From: Daldinia sp. FL1419
Taxonomy: Eukaryota; Ascomycota; Sordariomycetes; Xylariales; Hypoxylaceae
Length of the DNA: 64,000 nucleotides
Reading direction: 5' to 3'
Assembly (NCBI GenBank): GCA_025201765.1
Contig: MU623364.1
Span: forward strand, 62,001 to 126,000
Position 1 is the stretch's first letter. Each line of letters begins with the position of its first letter. This document shows positions 49,452 to 60,581 of this stretch, in pieces. The notes beneath the pieces are model-generated. The model worked only from the letters and a program-made list of their open reading frames with translations. It had not been told where the DNA came from and did no database searches. Both the position numbers and the translations under genes were made by a program.

Positions 49452-52348
49452 CTACGGGAGGGTAATGATCTGTCCTCCAGTGTTCTGGGGAGTCTTGGTA
49501 GGGGCCTTAGGGGAAAGAGCGAGGATCTTCTCGGCGGCGAATTCGGCGGCGGTGACGATCATGGCGGAGGGGTTACCGGTGACCATACCGGGGAAGATGG
49601 AACCGTCGACGACGAACAGGTTGTCGGTGCCGTAGACCTTGGTGTTGAGATCCACGACCGATGTGCCGTTCTCCTCACGGCCGTCGTCGGGGCCTAGTTT
49701 GGCGGTACCTATGGGAGCATTAGCAAGGATGTCGATATGAAGGTAGGAAGCTTGGAAATACTGACCCATCCAGTGGTTGGAGCGACGCTTAGCCGAGGTT
49801 ACTTCAATGGCGTCGACGTAGGATTCGGTGGTCTGGTTGGTGGCGGGGAGGCGAAACTCGAGGTCCTTTACGGTGCTTAGAGCGCTTCGCAGGTTCTCAA
49901 TACCCTTGATAACGGCGGCCTTGTCGTTCGGGTCTCGAAGGTAAGGCGTGGTCGAGACGACGGTGCTGAGTCCGGCGTTGATTGTCATGCGGCCTCGAGA
50001 AGTCTGGCCTCGGCCGAGGTACTGACTCATAATCATCGTGTCTGTATTAAGTTAGTTTTTATTTTGTGTATATTCCTATTGCGGAAGGGGACATACTGGT
50101 GGTGTTTGTTAGTTCGGAACCTTCGACACGGGCAGTCCATTGGAGTTGACGGACTATACCGTCCTCGCCTTCAATTTCATCCCAGAACTGGTTTCTTAGT
50201 TAGGTATATTTTAGGATGATGGCAAATTTAGGTATACATACGACAGGTCCAATGTTAGGAGCAGCTTGCGTTAGGATACCGGTACGGTTTGCTGAGAAAG
50301 GTTAGTAAATGCCCGAGGTCGTATCAGAGGCAGTCAATGCTTACCAAGGTACTTCTGCTTGTCGGCGGGAATAGGATCGGTCCATGCCTCGTAGAAGTCG
50401 TAGAATACGACATCGGGGTGGGTGAAGTAGGTATCGGTCTATGCGTTGCTAAGTCAGAAAGGGGCTGATTTATTTAGCAGCTGAATATCTACTTACGTTG
50501 ACGTGGTCCATCAGGTTGTAGCCGACAGGGAGGTTAATCCAGTCGTCCTTGGCAATGAATGCCTTGCCATCAGAGGCCGAAGAAGCAACGACCTCAAGTT
50601 GGTCAGCGGGACCAATACCACCTAAAATTATATTAACACGTCGTCCTAGAATCTTTACTACTAGCACTTACTCCTGAGAAGGAACTTGGCCGAGCCAAAG
50701 GTTCCGGCCGAAACAATAACGCGTCCGGTGTCGGCGGTAACGTTGACAATACCATACCCACCGTCTTCTACTGTGCAGTCTAGTTCAACCCCGGTGATGT
50801 GGCCGCCCGTCCTAAGAGCCCTCCTGACGGGAGTGTTCATCCAGAGAGCGAAATTGTCACGCTTGGCAGCGGTAACCAGGTAAGTAGCCATGGGGCCACC
50901 CCGCTCACCGTTAGAGAACATATATGTCGTAGCACCGAAAGTATGGTTCTTCTCAGTCGGAGCATCATTGGGAATGGGGACGTTCTTCCATCCTGCCTTC
51001 TCCAATCCACTGGAGATGACGTCGACTCCCTGGTGCATGTATAGGTCACCATCCTGAGAAGGCCTTGTGGTTCCCGGAATACGCTCGAATGTTCGGTCTG
51101 TGGCGGTCTTAAGGTCGGAGTCGTGCCAACCAGCTGGGAAGTTCTCGTCCCAATCCTTGGGGTTCGCCTAAGGTGTATCAGTATTTGAGGTTTCAAGCTA
51201 TAACTAAAGCGACTCACCCTCCACCATAAGCCAGCGTTGACAGCTACACCTCCACCGAGGACACATCCAGCCATTTGGTCTGTGTCTAAGCAAGCAACGC
51301 CATCGGAGTCGACCCAAATTTGGTTGCAAAGACCCGGAACGTCGAAGCGAGTAAGATCGGTCTTCTCGAGCCAGAGAGGCTTCATATTTCCTCCCCAGAT
51401 TCCTGTGGACGGCGGCCCCTTCTCAATCAACAAGACACTGTGTCCCTTCTCGCTTAATCGGTCGGCGATAGGGATACCACCAGCTCCAGCACCTACCACA
51501 ATGTAGTCGAATGACTGGCCAGCCATCTCCTTAGCACAAGCACGGGTTGTTGGTGGCGATGGGTTACCGGGGTCGCCAGCACATTCGCCGGGAACAGACT
51601 TCGTTGCCAATTCAGCCCACTCGGGGTACTTGGCACTTGCAAGACCCGTTAGGGGAGCGCCAAACTGTCCAAAGGCTTCATGTTGTACGAATTTGATGTC
51701 GGCAGGGCATTCGGGGTTAGAGGGGACAGTCTTTGCGGAAGCTCGTCCTACGACAAGTAATCCACCGCTAGTTTCAACGTGACCGCTGGAGCCCTCTTGA
51801 TCCCAAGAGAAACAGTTCTGGCATCGGTAAATGACCTCGAAGCCGGTGTCAGTCACCTTCGAGGAGATCTGAGTTAGGGTCGCATTTCCGGTGTAAACTC
51901 CTGGAAGGTTGTACCCAGTCGCGAATCGGAAAGACGTAAGGACTTGGTCCTTGTACGGCCAAGCAACGAGTAGCAAGGCCTGTGTCATCTGTCCCGACTC
52001 TCCATGAGAGATACCACACCAACCCGTCGAACATTTCTAAGGGGGAGTTTAGTATAGCACTGCCAAGGTAGCTAGTTTACGTCTACATACTAGTATACCG
52101 ATGTACTCGTTGGCATCGTTAGTTAAAGCATCTTCGGGCAGTGCAAGACCGAACGTCTGATCGCCTTGAACCCAAGTGCCAAACTCGATTCCCGTGTCAG
52201 GGTCGGTGTATTTGACAGGATCTTGAGCAAGAGTAGTCCCAAAAGCTAGACGTATTTAGCACGTATTCTCACATCGTCGACATAAAAGACAAGACTTACT
52301 GGCAGCGGCTGCTAGAACAGCAGTCGCAATACGTGAGAAGGACGACAT
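49452..52348 (-). CDS. Cellobiose dehydrogenase (AA8 haem domain + AA3_1 flavin domain), secreted
   Basis: This extracellular flavocytochrome oxidises cellobiose and passes electrons through haem to LPMOs. Ten exons: complement(49452..49708, 49766..50041, 50097..50187, 50242..50291, 50345..50438, 50497..50621, 50672..51167, 51218..52036, 52091..52245, 52300..52348), introns 50-58 nt, 803 residues. The signal peptide is residues 1-23 (cleavage after TTLA). The cytochrome domain (about 24-220) contains CSTGWCGISHGESGQM, whose Met85 is the likely haem ligand; a His near 187 (QHEAFG) is a candidate second ligand. After a short linker the GMC domain starts with VVGAGAGGIPIADRL (from about 248). 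GGGVAVNAGLWWR is the GMC signature. The catalytic His lies in SNHWMG and the Asn in MVTGNPSAMIVTAAE. The protein ends GGQIITLP, with no C-terminal CBM1. All joins are in phase. Confidence 0.94.
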
Positions 52349-55300
52349 ATTGAGGTCGCTGGCCAAGCATCCAAGACCTAGGAAGACGTAGCTAGTGGAC
52401 TATAGAAAAGAGGATTTGAGGCAACTAATAAATGGCATCACGTCGTAGGATCTGTGAAGCCAAGACTCGAATCGCTCGCCCGGTTTTCCGGGAAAGAAGA
52501 CGTGATAGGGCATGATCTGCAAGGCAAACATACTACAACTACTGTTAAAGTCGAAGGGGCCTGGCTAAAGCACCGACAGGATTACGGAGGACGATGCCGG
52601 AGAGGGAACTCGTATTAGAAAAGGGTATAGCACGGATTATGCCAGCGACCTATAATGAAGACTCATATATTGTTTCAAAGCCGGGAAGAGGAGTGAAACG
52701 TGAGCCGACTGGTTGAAATAGGCGATAGACGCTCAGGGTTGGTAAGGGTTGGTAAGGGTTGACAGCCAGAAGCGCCTAGTAATAACCCAGGCGATATTGA
52801 TTTCGCGGAGGCAAAGAGAAAAGGAAATAAGAAATCAAGATACGCGAACTCAACAACTCATTGAGCCTGAGATTGAATATACCTTGTATTACTTGGTATA
52901 CCTGATAATAATCGGGTATATCTGGTGAGAGGAGAATGAATTCGATATTAGGTATCGTAAGTAAACAAGGCACCTCCAAGCTAGTCCGGCCAAGGAATGT
53001 GAATTCTGCGTTCTGCATATACATAGTTATGTACCATACGCTGTAAAGGAGTATCGTGTAAAGCCAAGTCGGATGTGTAACGGGATCAGAGAAGATCGAC
53101 GGCAGCTAAACAAGACCGGGATAAGCTTCTGTCAGGGACAAATTGAATAATCTGAATTGAAGATTATTGGATATATTGAATGAACATCTGGAACGTGCAG
53201 CTGGCCGATCCAATAATATGACACGGAATGGTCAGGCAGGCATTCAAAGAAAGAAAAGAAAAGAAAAAGTTGGCGCACCAGTGAAGTCGGAGATAAAAAA
53301 GGAAGGTTATTAGTTTACGGGTACAACGGGTACAACCTTATTATCCTTTTCCCCCAATTTGAGCAGATTTCTAGGTTAGGTGATGATTTAGGTACCTACT
53401 CGACCCCCGTCTTGGCGGTGCTACGGAGTAATTCGATGCGAAAGGGCTGATAGTTCCCCCACATTTTGAGGTACCTTATTCTGCTCGTTTTGCTGCTTCA
53501 GGGCCGTAATTCCAGCGTAGCCCCATTAAAATTTAGAGGCCCCCCCCCTCCCCCCACAGAGTTCGTTCACCTTTAAAGTTTAAACCCCGCTCCCCCCCTT
53601 CTCCGCCTCCCGAATTCCAAGCTTGGGGTGTTTAGCTTGCAGGTACGAGTGCTACATACATACCTAGGTAGATACCTACCTACATACCCACGTACCTCGC
53701 AACTTTTCCTTGTATTTACGCTACCTGTTAGCACCACGAGTTCTACAAGGAGTCTCAACAGGGATTTCGGTGTTAGTTGACCCATCCCCAAGCCAAGTAT
53801 AAGGTTAATTGGATGATGATTTGGATAAATATACATAGACGAGATACTTTCCCGGTTTGTCATCGGCGATTTTATTGTTTACTCTCTGTCCCCTCTCAGC
53901 CTATATTCCCTCTCTGATTCCAAAGAATCCTTCTCATGATCTCGTAAGCAAAATTTCATCCCGGTAACGTCTCGTCGCTTTTCCGCCCCGAAACCCCTGC
54001 CCCCTCAAATTCGGCCAACTCTCCCGGAACTAAACCCACATAAAGTTTCCCTCCGGTTCTAAGGGCCGATTGAGGCTACCGTCACGAGATCACACTCTGC
54101 ATCTTGAGACGTGATGGTTTTATTGGTATAGTCCTGGTTCATTTTCTGGCTACATACTCACGAACTGCTAGGTTGAAAAAGGAGGTCGAACGGATTCGAG
54201 GCGCACCCGGCCTGCGCTTAACGGCCTAGTCCTCCTTTTGGACGAGATGGGCTCGGCGTTTAAGTCCCGTCTATACCAGTTTCCTTCCTGGGAAGCTTTC
54301 TAGAAAGAGGTGTTAGGAATACCCTCAACATTATTGGTAAATAAGATTCTCGACTAACGTCTCAATATAATCAAAATAGTCTTGTTTGTATGATCTTGGT
54401 GGTATTCGGCATTGAGAAGCCAAGTATACCAATATATTTTTCCGAAGCTTGCATAGGACTATAAGTATACCCTGATTTCCTGATATACTTGCGTGCCGTT
54501 AAAACTTCGCCACCTTCTCCAGTGGTGCTTGGATTAGTTATCATGTCCTTGATATTACGAGGGCGGAGTTTCACGATCCTTTAGTCATGATAGCCGGTAC
54601 CACCCACGCTGTCGTCAACTATCCTGAGCGTTGCGATAATTCTTAGCTGACTGTTGCTGGGCTCTCACCCCACGAATGGATGAGAGTGGGAAAGCCTGGT
54701 TGTTGAAAAACACCGGATTAGACGCTCAGCTTGAATTACCTTCTTTTCTTGCGGCTACAACGAGAACTTATATTGTATCATGAACCGCCTCGGCTTGAAA
54801 CGTTGATATTCAGCATGAGCCAAGAGATAAGAAGATCCTTAACTATTCAGATTTAGGTAAAAGCAGATTACATTTTATCTTCAAACGTTGAACTCTTAGT
54901 AACCTATAAATTCTCTTATGATTATACTCGTCGCTTAGAAGGTAAGCCGCTACTTGGGATTCGAGTAAATAGGGGTGGAAATAAATTGGGAACTCCTTTA
55001 CTCTCCCACAGCCAAAAGTTGAAGATCACCAGACACATTCGATTTTTAAACATCACCCAACCCCTGCAAGCCAGATCTCGCATCCGCTCCTCCGGGGGTC
55101 CCAATGCCGAACCGTACTTCTTTCTGTGAACACATCGTGCATATACATATAAGGTACCTAACTTATATATATATCTTATATATATATATATCCCCCATTT
55201 AGGGCGTAAATTGCCTCGGCACCATATTCCACTCCGGAATAAGCCACATCAAGCCCAATTCCCTTTAATCTATCCGCATTAACAAGTATCCCCCCCTATG

Positions 55301-55670
55301 ACACTTTATCTCGTAGCCCAAACACGGGTTGTAGACCAGCCCAGGCCTTGCGGAGGCTGGCCTAGCCATTATCCCGTTGTCCCACGACTGGAGCCGCGGC
55401 CCGCTTCATATCGAGCAGAATCTGGGGCTAGCCGTTCTGCGGGACCCCAGACGGACGGGGGAGCGAACTGCCGAAGGGGAGGGGGGAGTCGTGAGTGTCT
55501 GTCTTTTCGTTTTTAAGGATGGCCTGGGGCGCCCCTGCGCCAGCGGGCTCCGCCAGCTGCTTTGTTCCTGCTCTGCACCCACCGGAAGATTTCAGCCTCG
55601 AGGAAGTAAAGAAAAAGAGCAAAAGAAAGGGAAGAAAATAGATTGTAGGATCAACTCTCGTTAGTCGACG
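52349..55670. promoter_or_regulatory. Shared upstream region between divergent CDH and LPMO genes
   Basis: This 3.3 kb carries no supported gene and should hold both promoters. A 10 bp tandem repeat (GGTTGGTAAG, about three copies) lies near 52,735-52,760. AG-rich (AAAGAAAAG) DNA lies at 53,250-53,270. C-rich runs lie at 53,540-53,600, CCTAGGTA motifs at 53,390 and 53,660, and a TA-rich tract at 55,165-55,192. Frames at 55,298-55,664 (+) and 55,428-55,733 (-) lie in the LPMO leader and have no domain. I did not identify specific regulator sites. Confidence 0.5.
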
Positions 55671-56533
55671 ATGAAGAACGTTGTCGCTCTCGTCGCTACC
55701 GCCGCTCTGGCTGCCCAGGGCGTCTCGGCCCACTACATTTTCCAGGCGTTGGCCAAGGGAACGGCCAAGGGTGTCCCGTACGAGTACGTTCGACGGAACA
55801 GCAACTATAACTCTCCCGTCACCGGTTTGTCACCCCCTCGTCGAAGTCGGTGGTAGTTTTCTTTTTTTTTTTTTTTCTTGTGCTGAGATATAACGAAATA
55901 GACCTGTCGTCTCCTGACCTCCGATGCAACGTCGGTGGCGCCACCGGTGGTAACACCAGCACCCTCGACATCAACGCCGGAGACCCGTTCACCTTCACCC
56001 TCGACACTGCCGTTTACCACCAGGGCCCTATCTCCCTGTACATGTCCAAGGCCCCGGGTGCTGTTGCGGACTACGATGGTAGCGGAGACTGGTTCAAGAT
56101 CAACGACTGGGCACCTGTCTTCAGTGGCGGCCAGGCCAGCTGGACCATGAAGGGTAGAGATCAGCCAAACTAATTGCTCAGAGAGACTTGGCTAACCCTA
56201 TTATAGACACCTACTCCTACACTATCCCCAAGTGTATCCCCAGCGGAGAGTATCTCCTGCGAATCCAGTCCCTCGCCATCCACAACCCCGGCTCCACTCC
56301 TCAATGGTACGTCGGTTGCGGTCAGATCAAGGTCAGCGGTGGCGGAAGCGCCTCACCCAGCCCCACTGTCAAGATCCCCGGTGCTTTCAAGGCTACCGAC
56401 CCCGGATGTGAGTCCCCCTGATCGTTAAGAGAAGATATGCCTTGATGACTGACAATACTTTGTAGATACTGCCAACATCTACAACAACTTCCACTCATAC
56501 ACTGTACCCGGCCCTTCCGTTTTCACTTGCTAA
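55671..56533 (+). CDS. Lytic polysaccharide monooxygenase, AA9 (former GH61), secreted
   Basis: This copper enzyme cleaves cellulose or related glucans oxidatively outside the cell. The CDS is join(55671..55824, 55902..56153, 56207..56407, 56466..56533), introns of 77, 53 and 58 nt, 224 residues. The signal peptide (residues 1-20, ending GVSA) leaves His21 as the mature N-terminus (HYIFQALAKG), the first copper-brace ligand. The second is His91 in TAVYHQGPISLYMSKAPG. The axial Tyr is in QWYVGCGQIKV. Other family segments are SPDLRCNVGG, WFKINDWAP, IPKCIPSGEYLLRIQSLAIH and TANIYNNFHSYTVPGPSVFTC at the end. There is no CBM1. The gene faces away from the cellobiose dehydrogenase and is its probable electron acceptor. 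Substrate and regioselectivity cannot be told from sequence. Confidence 0.95.
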
Positions 56534-56891
56534 ACGGCTTTGGATATGTCCCTCTCTGAGGCTGCGGTGGTGTCGTAGGAGATTCCACGTAGATAAGTAG
56601 GAAGTATGGTATTTGCTTTGCATGGTATATCTCATTAAAATATGCCGTGACGAAGCATGCTCATTTTGCCATTAATGCACATCCTCTAGTTCGTCTAGCC
56701 CTTATTTAGTAAACCAAACTTAAATCGTTGTCCCCCAAATCCGAATCAATAGTTATCGCTACCTACCTAGTTAGCACGTCGTCAGCCCATGTGTAAAATA
56801 CAGTAGAATCGACGTCCCAGAAGAATTTATACATCAAATGATTGGGCCTATCCCAACCTAGTCCGATAATACACGCCGACCTCGAGCCCCT
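56534..56891. other. Short intergenic between convergent genes
   Basis: The 3' flanks of the LPMO and SRAP genes meet here. I see no gene or clear repeat. Confidence 0.65.
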
Positions 56892-58227
56892 TCAAGAGCT
56901 ATTCGCAAAAAAATTCGTTATCTTCTGCGTCCCAGGCTGTTTGGTTTTATTTGAGCTCTTAGTTCCATTGCTGGTAGCACTAATCTTTTGTCTGCCCCCT
57001 TTCTGTGCTGATGGTACCTTATTCAACGTCTGGGAAGGTGTTGTCGTAGTGACCTTCATGGGAGGTTCTTCACCACCTATTTCATCCTCGGCTGCCCTTT
57101 TAGTACCGACTATGGGCTTGCTTTCTTGTTTTATCTCAGTTGTGTCCTCAGTCGTGAATCCTTTTTCTTTTTTGACCTCAATTTGTGGCTGCTCTTTTGT
57201 AGCATTTTTCCTCTCGGCACCTTTAGCGAAGAAATTCGCTATATTAGACTTATTTTCTTTGCTATCAACTGGAATGATAAAGTTGGGTGAGTTATTCCCA
57301 ACTTTGCCTACTTCCTTGCTGACGGGATATACTTCCAACTCTCCATCGAAGGGCTTTAAGAGAGCCTGTAGCTCTTTCGACCACTCGGAACGCTTAGGGT
57401 CTAACCAGGTACGAATATCTTCCGATCCATTATCTAGAATGACCGGCATGCGGTCATGCAGGAATTTGAGTTGCTTATTTGACTCTGTGGTAATAATGGT
57501 ATAGGTATAAAGCTTCTGCTCGCTGTCTAAGTGCCAGTTAGCATCGTATGCATCACTAATACGGACTTCGATACTTACTTTCATACTGAACCATATCCCA
57601 TAGCCCAGCGAAACACATCAACTTGCCGTCCTTACGCTTAACGTAATGCGGAATCTTGTCTTTACTGCCATCTTTCTTCAGCCATTCGTAGAAGCCTTCC
57701 GCGACGACGACACATCGTTTCCGCGCTTTCATAGTACTCCACATGCCACCACTTTGAGCGAGAGAGTCATCTCTACAATTGATAGTTTTCATCATGGAGC
57801 CATAATCCGGGTTGCGCTTGGTCCAGAAAGGTATCAAACCCCATTTCATGCTTTGGAGTTTATAGCTTATGGATTTGGGATTTGGCATATTATCGTTCCC
57901 ATTCTCAATATGCTCCTCTTCAGCGGCTTCGTCGGAAGCATTGGAAGCATTGGCATGCTGCCTTTGGGGACCAGCGCCCCAATCTGGTACATGGGCGCGG
58001 TAGACGACGCCATGATAACCAGGGGCGAAATTGTAGCTTTGCCGTGGTGTATCCTCACCTTCGTCGTCTGGCGCCTCGTCTACAGGCATACCGTCATGTT
58101 GAAATAACTCGCGAATCTGCGCTGGCCTCTATATAATCGGTTGTAGTTAGCCTCTAATGACCTGAGACACAGTGATAAAGTGCATGGCCTGGCAACATAC
58201 TAACGCCAGCGAATAGCGCCCACACAT
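56892..58227 (-). CDS. SRAP-domain abasic-site processing protein (HMCES/YedK family)
   Basis: This protein forms a protective covalent bond with abasic sites in single-stranded DNA. The CDS is complement(56892..57526, 57579..58128, 58201..58227), introns of 52 and 72 nt, 403 residues. The 27 nt first exon supplies MCGRYSLAL, which gives the catalytic Cys2 after Met removal. RPAQIRELFQ follows, then YNFAPGYHGVVYR, MKWGLIPFWTK, INCRDDSLAQ, RCVVVAEGFYEW (catalytic Glu) and FAGLWDMVQYE. The active-site His is in LKFLHDRMPVIL. The C-terminal 110 residues are Lys/Glu-rich and disordered, with two related motifs, KSNIANFF (285-292) and TQKITNFF (392-399), which resemble PCNA-interacting PIP boxes without the leading Gln. 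It is convergent with the LPMO gene. Confidence 0.94.
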
Positions 58228-58856
58228 TTTGTAGTCGGTGCGCCTCTGCACAGCATCAAGAACTGATGCATCAAGAGCTGATGCTAGCAAATATCAAAGT
58301 GAGGGGATGAAAACAACTGATTACTCCGATAGGACGAATTTCGAATTTCGAATGCATGTGTACATGTGGTTTGTAAAGAGTAAGTTAGAATTAGCTAGTT
58401 ATGACGAAACACAGTGTAAAGATATCGCATCTTTAAGCTCACGTTCCTTACTCGCGGTCAGCTGACGCCTCTATTAAAGGTCTCCCCTGCTTGGTCTTGG
58501 ATATTCTGGAATCTGATCTGAAGAATATGATACCCTGGAATTTTGCACTATTATTTCTTCAGCAATAGGACATTTTACAATCTTACTGGTAGTCGGGTTA
58601 TATCCTCGGTTCATTGAAATTTCATGTATTCATTTGGTCACAATAATCGACGAGAAGAAAAAAAAAAAGCGTACAATCGTTTTCAGAAAAGTGGCAAAGC
58701 ATTTCAATTCTGTATGAACTGATTCTGTAATCCCGTATCACGCCGAGCCATGCAAGAACCACTCCTGAAGTAGCGTAACCCTCTCCCATTTGAGAACTGT
58801 ATTCATGGTATATCGGAAGAGACGCAACACAAGACCTAACCCACGCCATTTTTTCT
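58228..58856. other. Intergenic region, no supported gene
   Basis: The SRAP gene promoter lies at the left and the eL18 3' flank at the right. Minus-strand frames extending into 58,622-58,856 are read-through past the last eL18 intron and not coding. Confidence 0.65.
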
Positions 58857-59745
58857 TTAGACCTTGAAACCCCTTGACCGTCTGCGACCACGGGCCTTCT
58901 CGAACTTGCGGCCCTTGGACTCGATATACGGCTTCTGTACAAATTTGTGAGTATGCTATTACCGATTTTAACCAACCTTGCTTCGCGTACCTTGTGCTTG
59001 TGGGGGCCGAAGCCGAAGTGCTTGACAGCTTCACGGGCGTTCTTGGGGCCGCGGAGAAGCAGGGTGTTGCTGCCGGTAGGGGCACGAAGAGCCAACTGGT
59101 CGAGGGTCAAAGCCTCACCGCCGGCAGCGACGATACGGGCACGGGCAGTGGCGGTGAATCGCAGAGCAGCGATGGAGACCTTAGGGACCTCGAGGAGACG
59201 GTTGTCATCGGTGACGGTACCAACAACAACGACGATCTTGCCCTCGCCATCCTTGGGGATCTGGCTCTTGACGCGAGAGAGGGAGACAGGGGGTCGGTTG
59301 ATGCGGGACATGAAGAGGCGGCGGAGGATGACCTTGTTGAAGTCGGAGTCCGTTCGGCCTATTATAAAGTATATTAGCTTCGAAACCCGAAATTTAAAAT
59401 GTAATGCATCAATATTTGTCGCGAAAGTCCGACGATTGGAGGGGCCATGACTTACGGGCTAGGAAGCGGTAAAGCTTCACCAAGAGCTTGAGGTAGACAT
59501 TGTCGCTCTTGGGCGCCTTACGGTGAGTGCTGCGCACGTGGTGGCGGTCGAGATCAATACCTATTCAGAGGAGAAAAAGCCATCGTTAGCTTTTTGGTTC
59601 GAATATGCTCTACCGGGCGCATCCCAGAGGATGATTCCCGTCTGTTCGCAGAAAGCACGAGAGAAAAAAGCACAATTGCAGTAGCTGATCTCTCTCACAC
59701 TTCCACTCGCATAGAGATCTCCAAATAAACATTTAACGTACCCAT
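58857..59745 (-). CDS. RPL18: 60S ribosomal protein eL18
   Basis: This is a structural protein of the large cytosolic ribosomal subunit. The CDS is complement(58857..58934, 58991..59358, 59456..59560, 59742..59745), 184 residues, the usual length. The first exon is only four bases (ATG G) and is joined over a 181 nt intron to GIDLDRHHVRSTHRKAPKSD. Other segments are YLKLLVKLYRFLARRTDSDF, LRRLFMSRINRPPVSLSR, VVVVGTVTDDNRLLEVPK, FGFGPHKH and, after a 56 nt intron, KKPYIESKGRKFEKARGRRR with the terminal SRGFKV. All joins are in phase. The intron directly after the start codon is common in fungal ribosomal-protein genes. Confidence 0.96.
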
Positions 59746-60581
59746 CTTGACGGTGACCCTTTTGGTGATTGAAAAGAGAGTCGATGGGGAAGGAAAAGCT
59801 GTTGTGCTGTGGGTTAGTAGTGACTGAAGAAGGGAAAATAATTTCAGGTGGGCCGAACGAAAAGTTCGAATTGGCAAAAGATGGAGAGAATTGTGTGGGC
59901 GAGCGGTCACAAGCGGCAGTTAGGGTTGCTAGTGAAGAACAGTACGTACTGATTACGGTAGTTATACAAAGGATTATGCAACAAGATGGCTTTATTAAGT
60001 AACACAAATTTTGTAAAAGCTTCTGATAAAACTTTTGATGGGTACCTATGTACTACCGTCTAATCTTATCAGTACCTAGCTTAAAGGCATTCTTATCAAA
60101 CCTTCATATGTCACGACAGCGAGATCACAATCATACCATACTCGCATATCAACGTTTCTTTTCCATTAATTTCAGATTACGTACTTTCCCCCTCTATACA
60201 ACTATCGCCCTTACACCCTATCTCCAACAGAAGGGAGACCTCATTTCCCCATACAGGTAGTCATCTTTCAATATACATGTACAACATGATGTCGGTGTAG
60301 GTAGTCTATCCTGTAGAAGTTCGTAGCCTTCACTACTAACTAAACAGGGGTTTTTGTGCTCTCTATGTCTCTTTATCTACCCTTTCCTGTTTAACGCGCC
60401 CGAACCACCGCCTTGCATGCTGCAGCTCTTCTTTGCCGTCGTGCATCGACGCCGTCCCGCCAGAAATCCCGCACTCATAAATGGTGCATATCTAGAGGTG
60501 GTCAATTATAATCTGGAAATAATCCAGTATAGGTGAAGGGAATTGGCTACTGCCATGCGTCTTTCCCCCTTCTTTTTTCGA
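59746..60581. other. Intergenic region, eL18 promoter
   Basis: The DNA upstream of 59,745 is the eL18 promoter and leader, with pyrimidine-rich patches on its coding strand. The rest is the 3' flank of the mitochondrial carrier. No coding frame is supported. Confidence 0.6.

Noticed and set aside
59561..59741. The 181 nt first intron of eL18 considered as a snoRNA host
   Set aside because: I found no convincing C box (RTGATGA) and D box (CTGA) pair with terminal stem.
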